64,000 nt of DNA from Arthrobacter sp. NtRootA1 (GTDB lineage: Bacteria > Actinomycetota > Actinomycetes > Actinomycetales > Micrococcaceae), in NCBI RefSeq assembly GCF_019976975.1, contig NZ_AP024630.1, forward strand, positions 4,898,001-4,962,000. The letters run 5' to 3'. Positions 24,649-32,689 of the stretch are shown here, in pieces (the first letter of the stretch is position 1; each line of letters begins with the position of its first letter). A program made the translations under genes and the position numbers. The notes beneath the pieces were generated by a model. That model had not been told where the DNA came from. It did not search any database and worked only from the letters and a program-made list of their open reading frames with translations.

Positions 24649-25932
24649 ATGGGGAGCACTCCTCTGCGCCGCGTGCGCAGCTGGCTGGCCGCATTTATGG
24701 GCAGCGCTATTTTGGTCGGCGGGCTGGGTTTGGCACCTGCAGCCCACGCCGATGACGCCTTCGCACCGGTACCTGTAGCGGTCTCTACGACGCCAGACGC
24801 GATCAGCGCTGGAGGACAGGCAACATCACGTGTCACCCTTCAGGCATCCGGTCCAATCACTGACGTCTACGTCCTGTTCCGGAATACTGCAACGGGCAAA
24901 TTGCACACGACGATGACGCAGGGCTCTTACAGCTCCGCTGATTCGACGTACTCGTTCGACGTCTTCTTTGCACAGGGGACCCCGCCGGGAACGTACCTTG
25001 CCCAGTACATGCAGATTCAAACCGCAGCTGGTCAGGAAGTTGGTTACTGGCGCGATGGTTCCTTGATCCACAATCCCGGCAACCTCCCCGCCTCCGGAAC
25101 TGCGGCTGTGGCCTTGGACGCTCTGGACTTCAACTACGTGACTCCCGTAGACATCGATCGTCCCCACACGTCCGGCTTCTACCGTGCCGAGTATTGGGAT
25201 CAGTACACCATGAGCCTGTACGTCCGGGACTCCTGGGGACGCCTCGGATTGTTCCCTACCGGCGGAAATGGCACGTGGCAACAGGCATATGAAGTCGGCT
25301 CGGGGTGGAACATCTTCAACACTATGTTCGCTGCCGGCGACTTCAACAACGACGGCGAAAATGACGTCATCGCCCGTGACAGCGCCGGCTCGCTCTTCCT
25401 TTATCCGGCCGGCTGGCATGGCGGTTGGTATCCGAGGCAGCAGATCGGTTGGGGCTGGGGAATCTTCAGCAGCATCTTCGCCGCGGGCGACTTTAGTGGA
25501 GACGGCAACAACGACCTCCTTGCCCGCAAGTCTTCCGGTGAGCTCGTGCTGTACCCGGGCAATGGCCAAGGCGGATTCCTGGCTGCTTCAACCATCGGCT
25601 GGGGATGGGGCGGCATGACTTCTGTGTTCTCCCCTGGCGATTTCGACGGCGACCACAAGCCTGATGTCCTGGCCCGCGACGGCGCCGGAAACCTTGTCTT
25701 CTACGGTGGCAATGGTCATGGCGGGTGGACCACCAGCCGTGTGATCGGCCAGGGCTGGAACGCCATCACCAAGCTCGGCGGTGCCGGCGACTTCGACGGC
25801 GATGGCGCCAACGACGTCTGGGGCATCGACACCTCCGGCCAGATGCGCATGTACTACGGCAATGGCTCAGGCGGGTGGAAGGGCTCCGCTGTAGTCGGCT
25901 GGGGCTGGGGCGGCTTCAACGCTGTTTTCTAG
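24649..25932 (+). CDS. Secreted FG-GAP repeat protein, paralogue 4
   Basis: A 427-residue protein. Signal peptide 1-34 ends in LAPAAHADD. The N-terminal domain (about 40-170) matches that of paralogue 3: VTLQASGPITDVYVLF and VGYWRDGSLIHNPGNLP. No Ig-like module is present. Five repeats begin near 187; the third reads GWGIFSSIFAAGDFSGDG and the second has the Ca-type loop DFNNDGENDVIARD. The fifth carries DVWGID, and the end is GWGWGGFNAVF. It is preceded by a 142-bp gap without a gene and by GGGGGAA just before the ATG, so it may have its own promoter. Confidence 0.85.
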   Translation: MGSTPLRRVRSWLAAFMGSAILVGGLGLAPAAHADDAFAPVPVAVSTTPDAISAGGQATSRVTLQASGPITDVYVLFRNTATGKLHTTMTQGSYSSADSTYSFDVFFAQGTPPGTYLAQYMQIQTAAGQEVGYWRDGSLIHNPGNLPASGTAAVALDALDFNYVTPVDIDRPHTSGFYRAEYWDQYTMSLYVRDSWGRLGLFPTGGNGTWQQAYEVGSGWNIFNTMFAAGDFNNDGENDVIARDSAGSLFLYPAGWHGGWYPRQQIGWGWGIFSSIFAAGDFSGDGNNDLLARKSSGELVLYPGNGQGGFLAASTIGWGWGGMTSVFSPGDFDGDHKPDVLARDGAGNLVFYGGNGHGGWTTSRVIGQGWNAITKLGGAGDFDGDGANDVWGIDTSGQMRMYYGNGSGGWKGSAVVGWGWGGFNAVF

Positions 25933-26056
25933 AGCTACCCCTCATCGCGCAGGAAGGGGCCCTGACCGGATTGACTCGGCGGCGTCCCTGCGTTCGCACC
26001 GCATGACCCTTACTACCGCCAATTGAATCTCACCCACCCTTCTCCTGGAGGACCCC

Positions 26057-27295
26057 TTGGAGCCCTGTACACCTTCACGCAACGTAGCGCCACGGCTGCG
26101 CCGTTTACTTTCAGTCCTGACAGCTTCCCTGGTGGCAGGTCTTCTTATGGCTCCGGCACTGCCTGCTGATGCTGCTGAGCCTGCAATTGCAGCACCGACC
26201 CGCTACGTGTACACCAACGGGACTCCCGTTCTTGGCGGCGATCCGACAGTTGGCGGATTGATGAAGGTAGACATCTCGTCGACCTTTGCCTACGTCTTAC
26301 CTGAGGGCGGCTCGCCAACCGTTTCGTACTCCTGGACAAGAGACGGAACGGTGATTCCCGGCGCTACAAGTGCTACTTACCGCCCAACCGCTGCCGACCT
26401 CGCGAGGGTGATCGCGGCGAACGTGATCATCACCTACGACGCCGACTCACAGCTGACTGTGGAAGCAGCAAATCCGCTGCGAGTGGCAGCAGCTGCACGC
26501 GCGCGTGGTTTCAATGGAGACGGCACGTTGGATCTCTTTGCCCGCGACTCCTCGGGCCGTTTGTTGCTGTATCCCACCGATGGACACGGCAATTGGCAGA
26601 CCCCACAGGTCATCGGCTGGGGTTGGAACGGCTTCAACCTGCTGGTCTCGCCCGGCGACTTCGACGGCGACGGCGCTGTCGATGTTTTGGCCCGCGATGG
26701 GCAGGGACGCCTCTTCCTCTACCAAGGCAACGGTTCCGGAGGGTGGAAGAAGGCTCTGCAGGTAGGACAGGGTTGGCAAGGATTTAAGGAACTTCTAGCG
26801 CTCGGCGATTTCAACGGGGACGGCACAAACGACATCCTCGCCAAGGACGACGCAGGCAACCTATTCCTCTACCCGGGGAATGGCGCAGGCGGCTGGCTGA
26901 CGCCCACGCGCATTGGACAGGGCTGGCAGGGTTTGGAGTCAGTTGGCGCCGGACACTTCTTCGGCAACCATGACCTCGTGGTCCTGTCACGAGACTGGAC
27001 GGGTTATCTCATGGCACGCACGGGGCATCGGAACGGCTGGTTCGAGGATTATGGCGCGCCGGGCAGCTACGCAGGGAGCATTGGCTGGGGCTGGGAGACC
27101 GTTGCTCGTTTTGGGGTCGCAGGCGACTTCAACGGAGACGGTGATTCCGACGTTTACGGGATCGATCGAAATGGCCGACTGACAATGTATCTGGGCGATA
27201 CTTCGGGTTACTCATACTCCGGCATCGCCGGCTACCGATGGAAAGGCTCACCGGTCGTCGGCTGGGGCTGGGGAGGCTTCACCGCCGTTTTCTAG
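26057..27295 (+). CDS. Secreted FG-GAP repeat protein, paralogue 5
   Basis: A 412-residue protein starting at TTG 26057, chosen because GGAGGA ends five bases upstream and the signal peptide (RLRRLLSVLTASLVAGLLMA, cleaved near ADA-AEP) begins right after. Residues 45-145 are one Ig-like module (VSYSWTRDGTVIPGATSATY). Five repeats begin near 157. The fourth is degenerate (GHFFGNHDLVVLSRD, calcium loop lost) and the fifth carries a short insertion rich in Tyr/Ser before GWGWGGFTAVF. Its stop is only 2 bp from the stop of the convergent MFS gene, with no room for a terminator. A 124-bp gap separates it from paralogue 4. Confidence 0.82.
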   Translation: MEPCTPSRNVAPRLRRLLSVLTASLVAGLLMAPALPADAAEPAIAAPTRYVYTNGTPVLGGDPTVGGLMKVDISSTFAYVLPEGGSPTVSYSWTRDGTVIPGATSATYRPTAADLARVIAANVIITYDADSQLTVEAANPLRVAAAARARGFNGDGTLDLFARDSSGRLLLYPTDGHGNWQTPQVIGWGWNGFNLLVSPGDFDGDGAVDVLARDGQGRLFLYQGNGSGGWKKALQVGQGWQGFKELLALGDFNGDGTNDILAKDDAGNLFLYPGNGAGGWLTPTRIGQGWQGLESVGAGHFFGNHDLVVLSRDWTGYLMARTGHRNGWFEDYGAPGSYAGSIGWGWETVARFGVAGDFNGDGDSDVYGIDRNGRLTMYLGDTSGYSYSGIAGYRWKGSPVVGWGWGGFTAVF

Positions 27296-27297
27296 GC

Positions 27298-28602
27298 CTA
27301 TGCCACACTCTTGATCTTGACCACGAACACGGCCCCAAGGAGTCCGATGACGGCGGCGGCTACGTACAGCGAGACGTAGCCGCCCCAGTACGTGACGAAC
27401 GGGAAAGCGATGAGCGGGGCAACCACCTGCGGCAGCGAGTTCGCCACATTGATCACACCCAGATCCCTGCCACGGTCCAGCGCCGTTGGCAGGACCTGGG
27501 TTATCAGTGCGAAGTCCACTGCCAAATAGGCTCCAAAGCCGATGCCGAGGACGATGGCGCCCGTGATGGCGCCGGCCCACGTCGGCGCAAACCCGAGAAT
27601 CAATGACGCAATAGCGATGATGACGGACGAGGCGATGACCAAAGGCTTCCGCTTGCCCATCCGATCGCTCAATGTTCCGCCAATCACGCTGGTGATAATC
27701 ACCATGACCGCATACAGGCCAGTCAGGATAAGCACTCCGAACGCGGGTTCGATGCCCTCGGTTTCCTTCACATGCACGGCATCGCTGAGGAAGAACAGCA
27801 GATAGAGCGTGACCATGTGGTTGCCGATGTTCACCAGCAACCGCGTGAGCCATGCCCAGGCGAAATCTGGATAGAGCGCCGGCGAAATCCAAAAATCTTG
27901 GAAAAACCGCAAAAGGCTGAACGGGGGACGCGCCTGGACTGGAAGCGGCTGGTCGTCATTCTTGAACAGATACAACACGACGCCGGCAAGCAGCGCCGCT
28001 GCACACACCAGGTAGCCGGCAGCAAAGTTTCCAGCTACGACGGCGGCAATCACCGCGCCCGCCAGGATGCCAACTGTCTGTCCCATGGCTGCCAAGCCAC
28101 CGACGGTGCCGCGTTGCGGCACTGGAACGCGGTCTGGAATCGCAGCGGTGATTGCCGCATAGGCGCCGTTGCATCCGGCCTGCACCAAGCACCACAGCAC
28201 CGTCATGACGGCGACGTTCGGTGCTCCCGCCAGTCCTACGAGTGCTACCGCGCCCAGGATTGCTCCCACGAGGACCCACGGAACGCGACGTCCGAAGCGG
28301 GAGACGGTACGGTCGCTGAACGCCCCGAACAAGGGATTGGCCACCAAGGAAACAGCGGCGCCGCAGCCCGTGACAAGAGCCAGAATCGCTTCCTTTTGTT
28401 CTTCATCAAAGTGAGCCGCCTGCTGGCCCAACAGCACCTGAATGGGGCCGAAGAACGCCGCGTTGATGCCCACATTGATGAGTACAACGCCTGTAATCCA
28501 TAGTGCCCGGACACGGTCCACAGGCTCGGCCAGGGCAGTGGCCGTACCGCCCCGCACAACGGCAGGATCCGGAATTGGACCGGGCAGGTCGGACAGGCTC
28601 AT
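27298..28602 (-). CDS. MFS transporter, sugar-type (GPH/SV2-like)
   Basis: A 434-residue, 12-TM permease. Signatures: NPLFGAFSDRTVSRFGRRVPW near 89-109 (loop 2-3), a central hydrophilic loop PFSLLRFFQDFWISP, and GGTLSDRMGKRKPLVIASS near 303-321. The pattern is typical of actinobacterial sugar or glycoside permeases, but no catabolic gene lies next to it, so the substrate cannot be named. It is tail-to-tail with FG-GAP paralogue 5, separated by 2 bp, and divergent from the RraA-like gene. Confidence 0.8.
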   Translation of the reverse strand: MSLSDLPGPIPDPAVVRGGTATALAEPVDRVRALWITGVVLINVGINAAFFGPIQVLLGQQAAHFDEEQKEAILALVTGCGAAVSLVANPLFGAFSDRTVSRFGRRVPWVLVGAILGAVALVGLAGAPNVAVMTVLWCLVQAGCNGAYAAITAAIPDRVPVPQRGTVGGLAAMGQTVGILAGAVIAAVVAGNFAAGYLVCAAALLAGVVLYLFKNDDQPLPVQARPPFSLLRFFQDFWISPALYPDFAWAWLTRLLVNIGNHMVTLYLLFFLSDAVHVKETEGIEPAFGVLILTGLYAVMVIITSVIGGTLSDRMGKRKPLVIASSVIIAIASLILGFAPTWAGAITGAIVLGIGFGAYLAVDFALITQVLPTALDRGRDLGVINVANSLPQVVAPLIAFPFVTYWGGYVSLYVAAAVIGLLGAVFVVKIKSVA

Positions 28603-28760
28603 GGCAGGTTCCCCCTAGTTTCAACGTCTGGATTCAGATTAGCGCGCGTGAAGGGCATGGGATCTAAGTTGTTGTCAGTTATCCACATAGCCAACGACGT
28701 GCCGTGCCGCTCACGTGCCGTACGCGTTAGTGTGGCCTCAAACATATGGAGGAGAAGGAC

Positions 28761-29234
28761 ATGAGCGAGCAGATTAATACGGCTGATCTCTATGACGATC
28801 GCGGCGATGAATTGGAATCGGTAGCAGTCCAGTTCCAGAACCTTGGCGGTCACACGCACTTCAGCGGACAGGTACGTACCATCAGGTGCTTCGAGGACAA
28901 CGCCCTGGTGAAGACAGTCCTTGGGACGCCCGGCGAAGGAGCCGTTCTGGTTGTTGACGGTCAGGGATCATTGAGGACTGCCCTCATGGGAGACATGATC
29001 GCCGAAAGTGCCGTAGCCAATGGTTGGGCAGGCGTGATCATTAACGGAGCAGTCCGGGATCGAGAAGCCCTTGCGCGCCTGCCGCTGGGCATCAAGGCGC
29101 TGGGCAGCAACCCGAAGAAAAGCGCAAAGACGGGTGTAGGTGAGGTTGATGTCCAGCTGGTGATTGACCGCGTGAGGATCCAACCCGGCGTAATGATCTA
29201 CAGCGATCCGGATGGCATTCTCGTGGAACGCTGA
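28761..29234 (+). CDS. RraA-family protein (RNase E activity regulator / HMG aldolase-like)
   Basis: A 157-residue single-domain protein. It begins MSEQINTADLYDDRG, and has VLVVDGQGSLRTALMGDMIA near 75-94 and GVIINGAVRDREAL near 104-117, the Arg-Asp pair that binds metal in aldolase members. Proteins of this fold act either as RNase E regulators or as 4-hydroxy-4-methyl-2-oxoglutarate aldolases; the sequence does not separate these. The ATG at 28761 is chosen over 28746 because GGAGGAG lies between them. It stands alone between an MFS gene and a DHA2 pump. Confidence 0.87.
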   Translation: MSEQINTADLYDDRGDELESVAVQFQNLGGHTHFSGQVRTIRCFEDNALVKTVLGTPGEGAVLVVDGQGSLRTALMGDMIAESAVANGWAGVIINGAVRDREALARLPLGIKALGSNPKKSAKTGVGEVDVQLVIDRVRIQPGVMIYSDPDGILVER

Positions 29235-29302
29235 CGCCGGGACTGGCCGACTTACGAGAGTTGTTCAAGAAACATTCTTCTTCCGGGAATCAAACAGGCA
29301 TT

Positions 29303-29329
29303 AGGATAGTTACTGAAAGCAACTATCCT
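29303..29329. promoter_or_regulatory. Inverted repeat upstream of the DHA2 pump gene
   Basis: AGGATAGTT (29303-29311) and AACTATCCT (29321-29329) are perfect 9-bp complements with 9 nt between. Centred about 50 bp before the ATG, in a locally AT-rich stretch, this fits an operator for a drug-responsive repressor, though no regulator gene is adjacent. It might instead be an RNA hairpin in the leader. Confidence 0.45.
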
Positions 29330-29366
29330 GCTTAAAATCCACTTTTCTGCCACCTCTGGAGAAGAT

Positions 29367-31019
29367 ATGTCCAAATCTGTGCCCGTCAGGGCCGCCGGCG
29401 AGGTCCTGACGCATCGTCAGACACTCACCGTCATGGTGGGACTCATGCTCGGCATGTTCCTGTCCTCACTGGATCAGACCATTGTGTCGACGTCCATCTA
29501 CACCATCGCCAACGACCTCGATGGCTTGTCACTCCAGGCATGGGCCACTACCGCCTACCTCATCACTTCTACTGTGAGTACGCCGCTCTACGGCAAGCTC
29601 AGTGACATCTTCGGGCGCCGTCCGCTGTACTTGGCAGCCATCCTGATCTTCCTGGCCGGTTCCCTCTATGCCGGGTCCGTCCATTCCATGACGGAGCTTG
29701 CCATCGCCCGTGGCGTGCAGGGCCTGGGCGCAGGTGGCCTTTTGGCGCTGGCACTGACAATCATCGGCGACATCGTTGCTTTGAAGGACCGGGCCAAATA
29801 CCAGGGCTACTTCATGTCCGTATTCGGTATCTCCTCCGTTCTCGGTCCTGTCATCGGCGGCGCTTTCGCGGGAACATCGAGCATCCTGGGCTTCGACGGC
29901 TGGCGCTGGGTATTCTTCATCAACCTTCCCATTGGCCTGGCGGCACTCACCGTGGTCTTTATGTTCCTTCACCTGCCTGCCCGGCACGTGAAGCAGAAGA
30001 TCGACTATTGGGGCGCTGCAGCCATCACCCTGGCAATCGTTCCGCTCCTTCTTGTCGCTGAGCAGGGCCGGTCCTGGGGTTGGGCATCGGGCGCATCCTG
30101 GATCTGCTACGGCCTTGGCGTCATCGGTATCGTGGCCTTCTTGCTCGCCGAGATGCGGGCCGGGGACTACGCGCTGATCCCCTTGCGTCTCTTTAAGAAC
30201 GCAACCTTCGGTTTGTCATCCTTGCTGAACTTCATCATCGGCATCGGCATGTTCGGCGCCATCGCAATGCTGCCCATGTACTTGCAGCTGGTGAAAGGCC
30301 TCACCCCCACCGAAGCAGGTCTGATGATGATCACCTTCACGGTGGGCATCCTGTTCGGTTCCATCAGCGCCGGACGCACCATCTCGTCGTCGGGCGTTTA
30401 CAGGATCTTCCCCATCCTGGGTACGGCAATCCTGGCCGGCGCCGCGACGGTCATGGGCCTTGTGCTCGGTGTGGACACTGGCCTCTGGGTCCCCGGACTC
30501 ATTGCCGTGTTCTTCGGAGTCGGCTTGGGCTTCTGCATGCAGCCGCTGACACTTGCCATGCAGGTATCGGTACCGCCGAAGGACATGGGCGTCGGAACCT
30601 CCACGGCGGCATTCTTCCGTTCCATGGGTGGAGCCGTGGGCACGGCCGTGTTCATCTCCATGCTGTTCAGCCTGGCCGCGGACAAGATCGCCGATGGCAT
30701 GAAGTCCGCTGCTTCCAGCCCGGACTACCAAGCGGTCATGAAGGATCCGGCCGTGGCGGCAGATCCTGCGAATGCCAAGCTCTTCGACTTCTTCAAGAAT
30801 GGCGCCAACAACGATTCCCTGAACGACACCAGCTGGCTGCACGCAGCCAACAGCACGCTCACTAGGCCCATCACCGAGGGCTTCGCACAGGCAATTGACA
30901 CTGTGATGCTCACGGCAGCTGGCCTCATGCTCATCGCCTTCCTCATCAGCTTCGCGTTGCCGAATAAGAAGCTCATGGACCCCAAGGCGGCAGCCAAGGA
31001 ATCCGTCCCCGCCCACTAG
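29367..31019 (+). CDS. MFS multidrug efflux pump, DHA2 (EmrB/QacA) family
   Basis: A 550-residue, 14-TM proton antiporter. Motif A is GKLSDIFGRRPLYL near 71-84; motif D1-type LDQTIVSTSIYTIANDL lies near 36-52; motif C-type GISSVLGPVIGGAFAG is near 152-167. A long extracellular loop rich in Ala/Asp/Asn (about 440-495) precedes the last TM helix, as in QacA relatives. The C-terminus is short and polar. GGAGAAG stands before the ATG and a strong intrinsic terminator follows, so it is monocistronic. The transported drug is unknown. Confidence 0.9.
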   Translation: MSKSVPVRAAGEVLTHRQTLTVMVGLMLGMFLSSLDQTIVSTSIYTIANDLDGLSLQAWATTAYLITSTVSTPLYGKLSDIFGRRPLYLAAILIFLAGSLYAGSVHSMTELAIARGVQGLGAGGLLALALTIIGDIVALKDRAKYQGYFMSVFGISSVLGPVIGGAFAGTSSILGFDGWRWVFFINLPIGLAALTVVFMFLHLPARHVKQKIDYWGAAAITLAIVPLLLVAEQGRSWGWASGASWICYGLGVIGIVAFLLAEMRAGDYALIPLRLFKNATFGLSSLLNFIIGIGMFGAIAMLPMYLQLVKGLTPTEAGLMMITFTVGILFGSISAGRTISSSGVYRIFPILGTAILAGAATVMGLVLGVDTGLWVPGLIAVFFGVGLGFCMQPLTLAMQVSVPPKDMGVGTSTAAFFRSMGGAVGTAVFISMLFSLAADKIADGMKSAASSPDYQAVMKDPAVAADPANAKLFDFFKNGANNDSLNDTSWLHAANSTLTRPITEGFAQAIDTVMLTAAGLMLIAFLISFALPNKKLMDPKAAAKESVPAH

Positions 31020-31045
31020 GCGGTACCGGCTCCTCGAATACCAGA

Positions 31046-31085
31046 AACGGCAGGCGGTCATCGGACCGCCTGCCGTTATTGTTTT
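31046..31085 (+). terminator. Intrinsic terminator of the DHA2 pump gene
   Basis: AACGGCAGGCGGTC (31046-31059) and its perfect complement (31064-31077) flank a 4-nt loop, followed by ATTGTTTTT. It is the clearest T-tract terminator in the window and also stands at the 3' end of the convergent HutH-like gene. Confidence 0.85.
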
Positions 31086-31130
31086 TGGAGCCATGGTCGT
31101 TCGAAGTCGGTGTCCTTCACTGCTTGGAGA

Positions 31131-32585
31131 TCAGTAAGACTCCTGGACAAGGCGCTGGGCCTGCTCAAGGTCGTCCCGCAAGTCGCGGTCCTGAACGTCG
31201 GACGGCAAGGTGAAGCCTACCTCCATCATGGCCCGCAGCCTGGGGCTGCTGAATTCCTCCGGATGCCTGCTTTGCGCGCGGAGCGCCCGGGACGCACAAA
31301 CAAGCTCGACGCCGGCGACGGTTGCCAACGCGTGCGCAGTGGACTCCAACTGTGCAGAACCGAGAGTCGCGAAGCTTGCATCTTCCTCGGCGCCCAGGGA
31401 AAGGTTCACGGTTTGCAGGCTTACCGGCTGCGCGTTGGCGCGAATACGGCCCACCGCTGCAGCGGCGACGTACTCCAGCATCATGACGCCGGACTGGCCT
31501 GCGTCATCGCCTGCAAGGAATCGGTGGAGACCTGTGAAAGCGGGATCGCTGAGACGGCTGACTCTGCCAAGCGTCGTTGTACATGCAGCACCAAGTGCCA
31601 CCTGCAGGCCGTCGATACGCCGGGCGAGCGTGGACATATGGAACAGGCCGTGGTGTGCCACGCCGTTGGTGCCGTCTTCCACGGAGCCAAAGACCATAGG
31701 ATTCTCATGGCCCGCTACAGCCAAGCGCTCCAGTGTGATCCTTAGCGACTCCAGTTCCTCCCGTACCGCACCCAGCGAGTGCGGCAGCATGCGCAGACAA
31801 TACGGATCCTGAATCCTTGCAGGCTTGCCTGATCCAGCTACCAATTCCCGCAGAATAGCAGCCACGTCCGCTGTTGCGTCCGATTCACTGGCCTTTGCTA
31901 CCTCCGGGGCAAATGCCTCCAGATTCCCTGACATGGCCGTGAAGGAGAGCGCGCTGATCGTGGTCAGGTTCTCCATCAGGGTGGCCAGTTTCTGGTGGGC
32001 AAGGATGGCCTGCCCGATGGTCAGGGCACTGGAACTTATGAAGGGAAGCGCATCTTCTGTGGGCCAGGAAGCCAATGGCACAGGCACCGGCTTGCCATCC
32101 ATCGCGGGACGCTCACCCAAGAGTGTTAGCGCAGTTCCGGCCAGAGCAGGAAGATCTGCCGTGCCAATACCGCCGAACTCCCGCACTTCCGGCAAAGTAT
32201 CTGCGTTCAGCATCTCCACGACCGCTTCGGACAGAGCGGGGTTGATCCCGGAAGCGCCCGCGGCCAGTTGCGATGCTCTGACCACGAGCATGGCCCTCAC
32301 CGTTTCCCGGTCAAGGGCACGTCCGGCGTCCACGGCATGGCTCCGAAGCAAGTTGAGTCCGTGCTGGTCGGCGGACGCATCCGATGTACCCAGGGTCACG
32401 GAGCGGTTGGCTCCAACACCCGTGGACCGCCCGTACACAGGCCGTGCCTGTGCCGTTGCGCGGGCTGAGCGCTGTGAGGCAGCCATGCGTTCGATCGCCG
32501 AAGGAGCTAGAACCACCTTCTGGCCGCCAACTGCAATTGCCACGACGTCAGCCAACTCTAATTGCACTCCATCGATCACGATCAT
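31131..32585 (-). CDS. hutH: HutH-like aromatic amino acid lyase lacking the Ala-Ser-Gly (MIO) triad
   Basis: A 484-residue member of the histidine/phenylalanine ammonia-lyase superfamily. Shared motifs are VYGRSTGVGANR near 50-61 with the catalytic Tyr51, RIQDPYCLRMLPHSLG near 262-277, and NPMVFGSVEDGTNG near 310. The prosthetic-group loop, normally GSVGASGDLAPLA, reads GGIGTADLPALA at 138-149: one residue shorter, with Thr-Ala in place of Ser-Gly, so the usual MIO ring from Ala-Ser-Gly cannot form. The usual GNFHG-type motif is also altered. It lies 104 bp after hutU on the same strand. It may have a changed cofactor, be a regulatory or inactive homologue, or use another amino acid. AAAGGA stands before the ATG. 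Confidence 0.72.
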   Translation of the reverse strand: MIVIDGVQLELADVVAIAVGGQKVVLAPSAIERMAASQRSARATAQARPVYGRSTGVGANRSVTLGTSDASADQHGLNLLRSHAVDAGRALDRETVRAMLVVRASQLAAGASGINPALSEAVVEMLNADTLPEVREFGGIGTADLPALAGTALTLLGERPAMDGKPVPVPLASWPTEDALPFISSSALTIGQAILAHQKLATLMENLTTISALSFTAMSGNLEAFAPEVAKASESDATADVAAILRELVAGSGKPARIQDPYCLRMLPHSLGAVREELESLRITLERLAVAGHENPMVFGSVEDGTNGVAHHGLFHMSTLARRIDGLQVALGAACTTTLGRVSRLSDPAFTGLHRFLAGDDAGQSGVMMLEYVAAAAVGRIRANAQPVSLQTVNLSLGAEEDASFATLGSAQLESTAHALATVAGVELVCASRALRAQSRHPEEFSSPRLRAMMEVGFTLPSDVQDRDLRDDLEQAQRLVQESY

Positions 32586-32619
32586 GAACCGATCCTTTCA
32601 TTCGCGACCAGGTGCCAGC

Positions 32620-32687
32620 ACCCAACTGACTGGCAGTTGTGGTTGTTGTGAAGGCTCGTGGCAACCACTATTGCCAGTCAGTTGGGT
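32620..32687. terminator. Long palindrome between hutU and the HutH-like gene (ACCCAAC family)
   Basis: Arms 32620-32645 and 32662-32687 match at 24 of 26 positions, beginning ACCCAACTGACTGGCA, with a 16-nt loop. It starts 2 bp behind the hutU stop. Within an apparent operon it could cut expression of the HutH-like gene relative to hutU. The outer sequence is shared with palindromes at 43206 and 45039. Confidence 0.65.
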
Positions 32688-32689
32688 TA

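Noticed and set aside
20305..27295. FG-GAP genes considered as phage tail or integrin-like adhesin genes within a prophage
   Set aside because: All have Sec signal peptides and no phage genes or integrase lie nearby; the DNA composition resembles its neighbours.
31131..32585. HutH-like gene considered a pseudogene because of the lost MIO triad
   Set aside because: The frame is intact over 484 codons with a ribosome binding site and conserved motifs, so it is more likely a functional variant.
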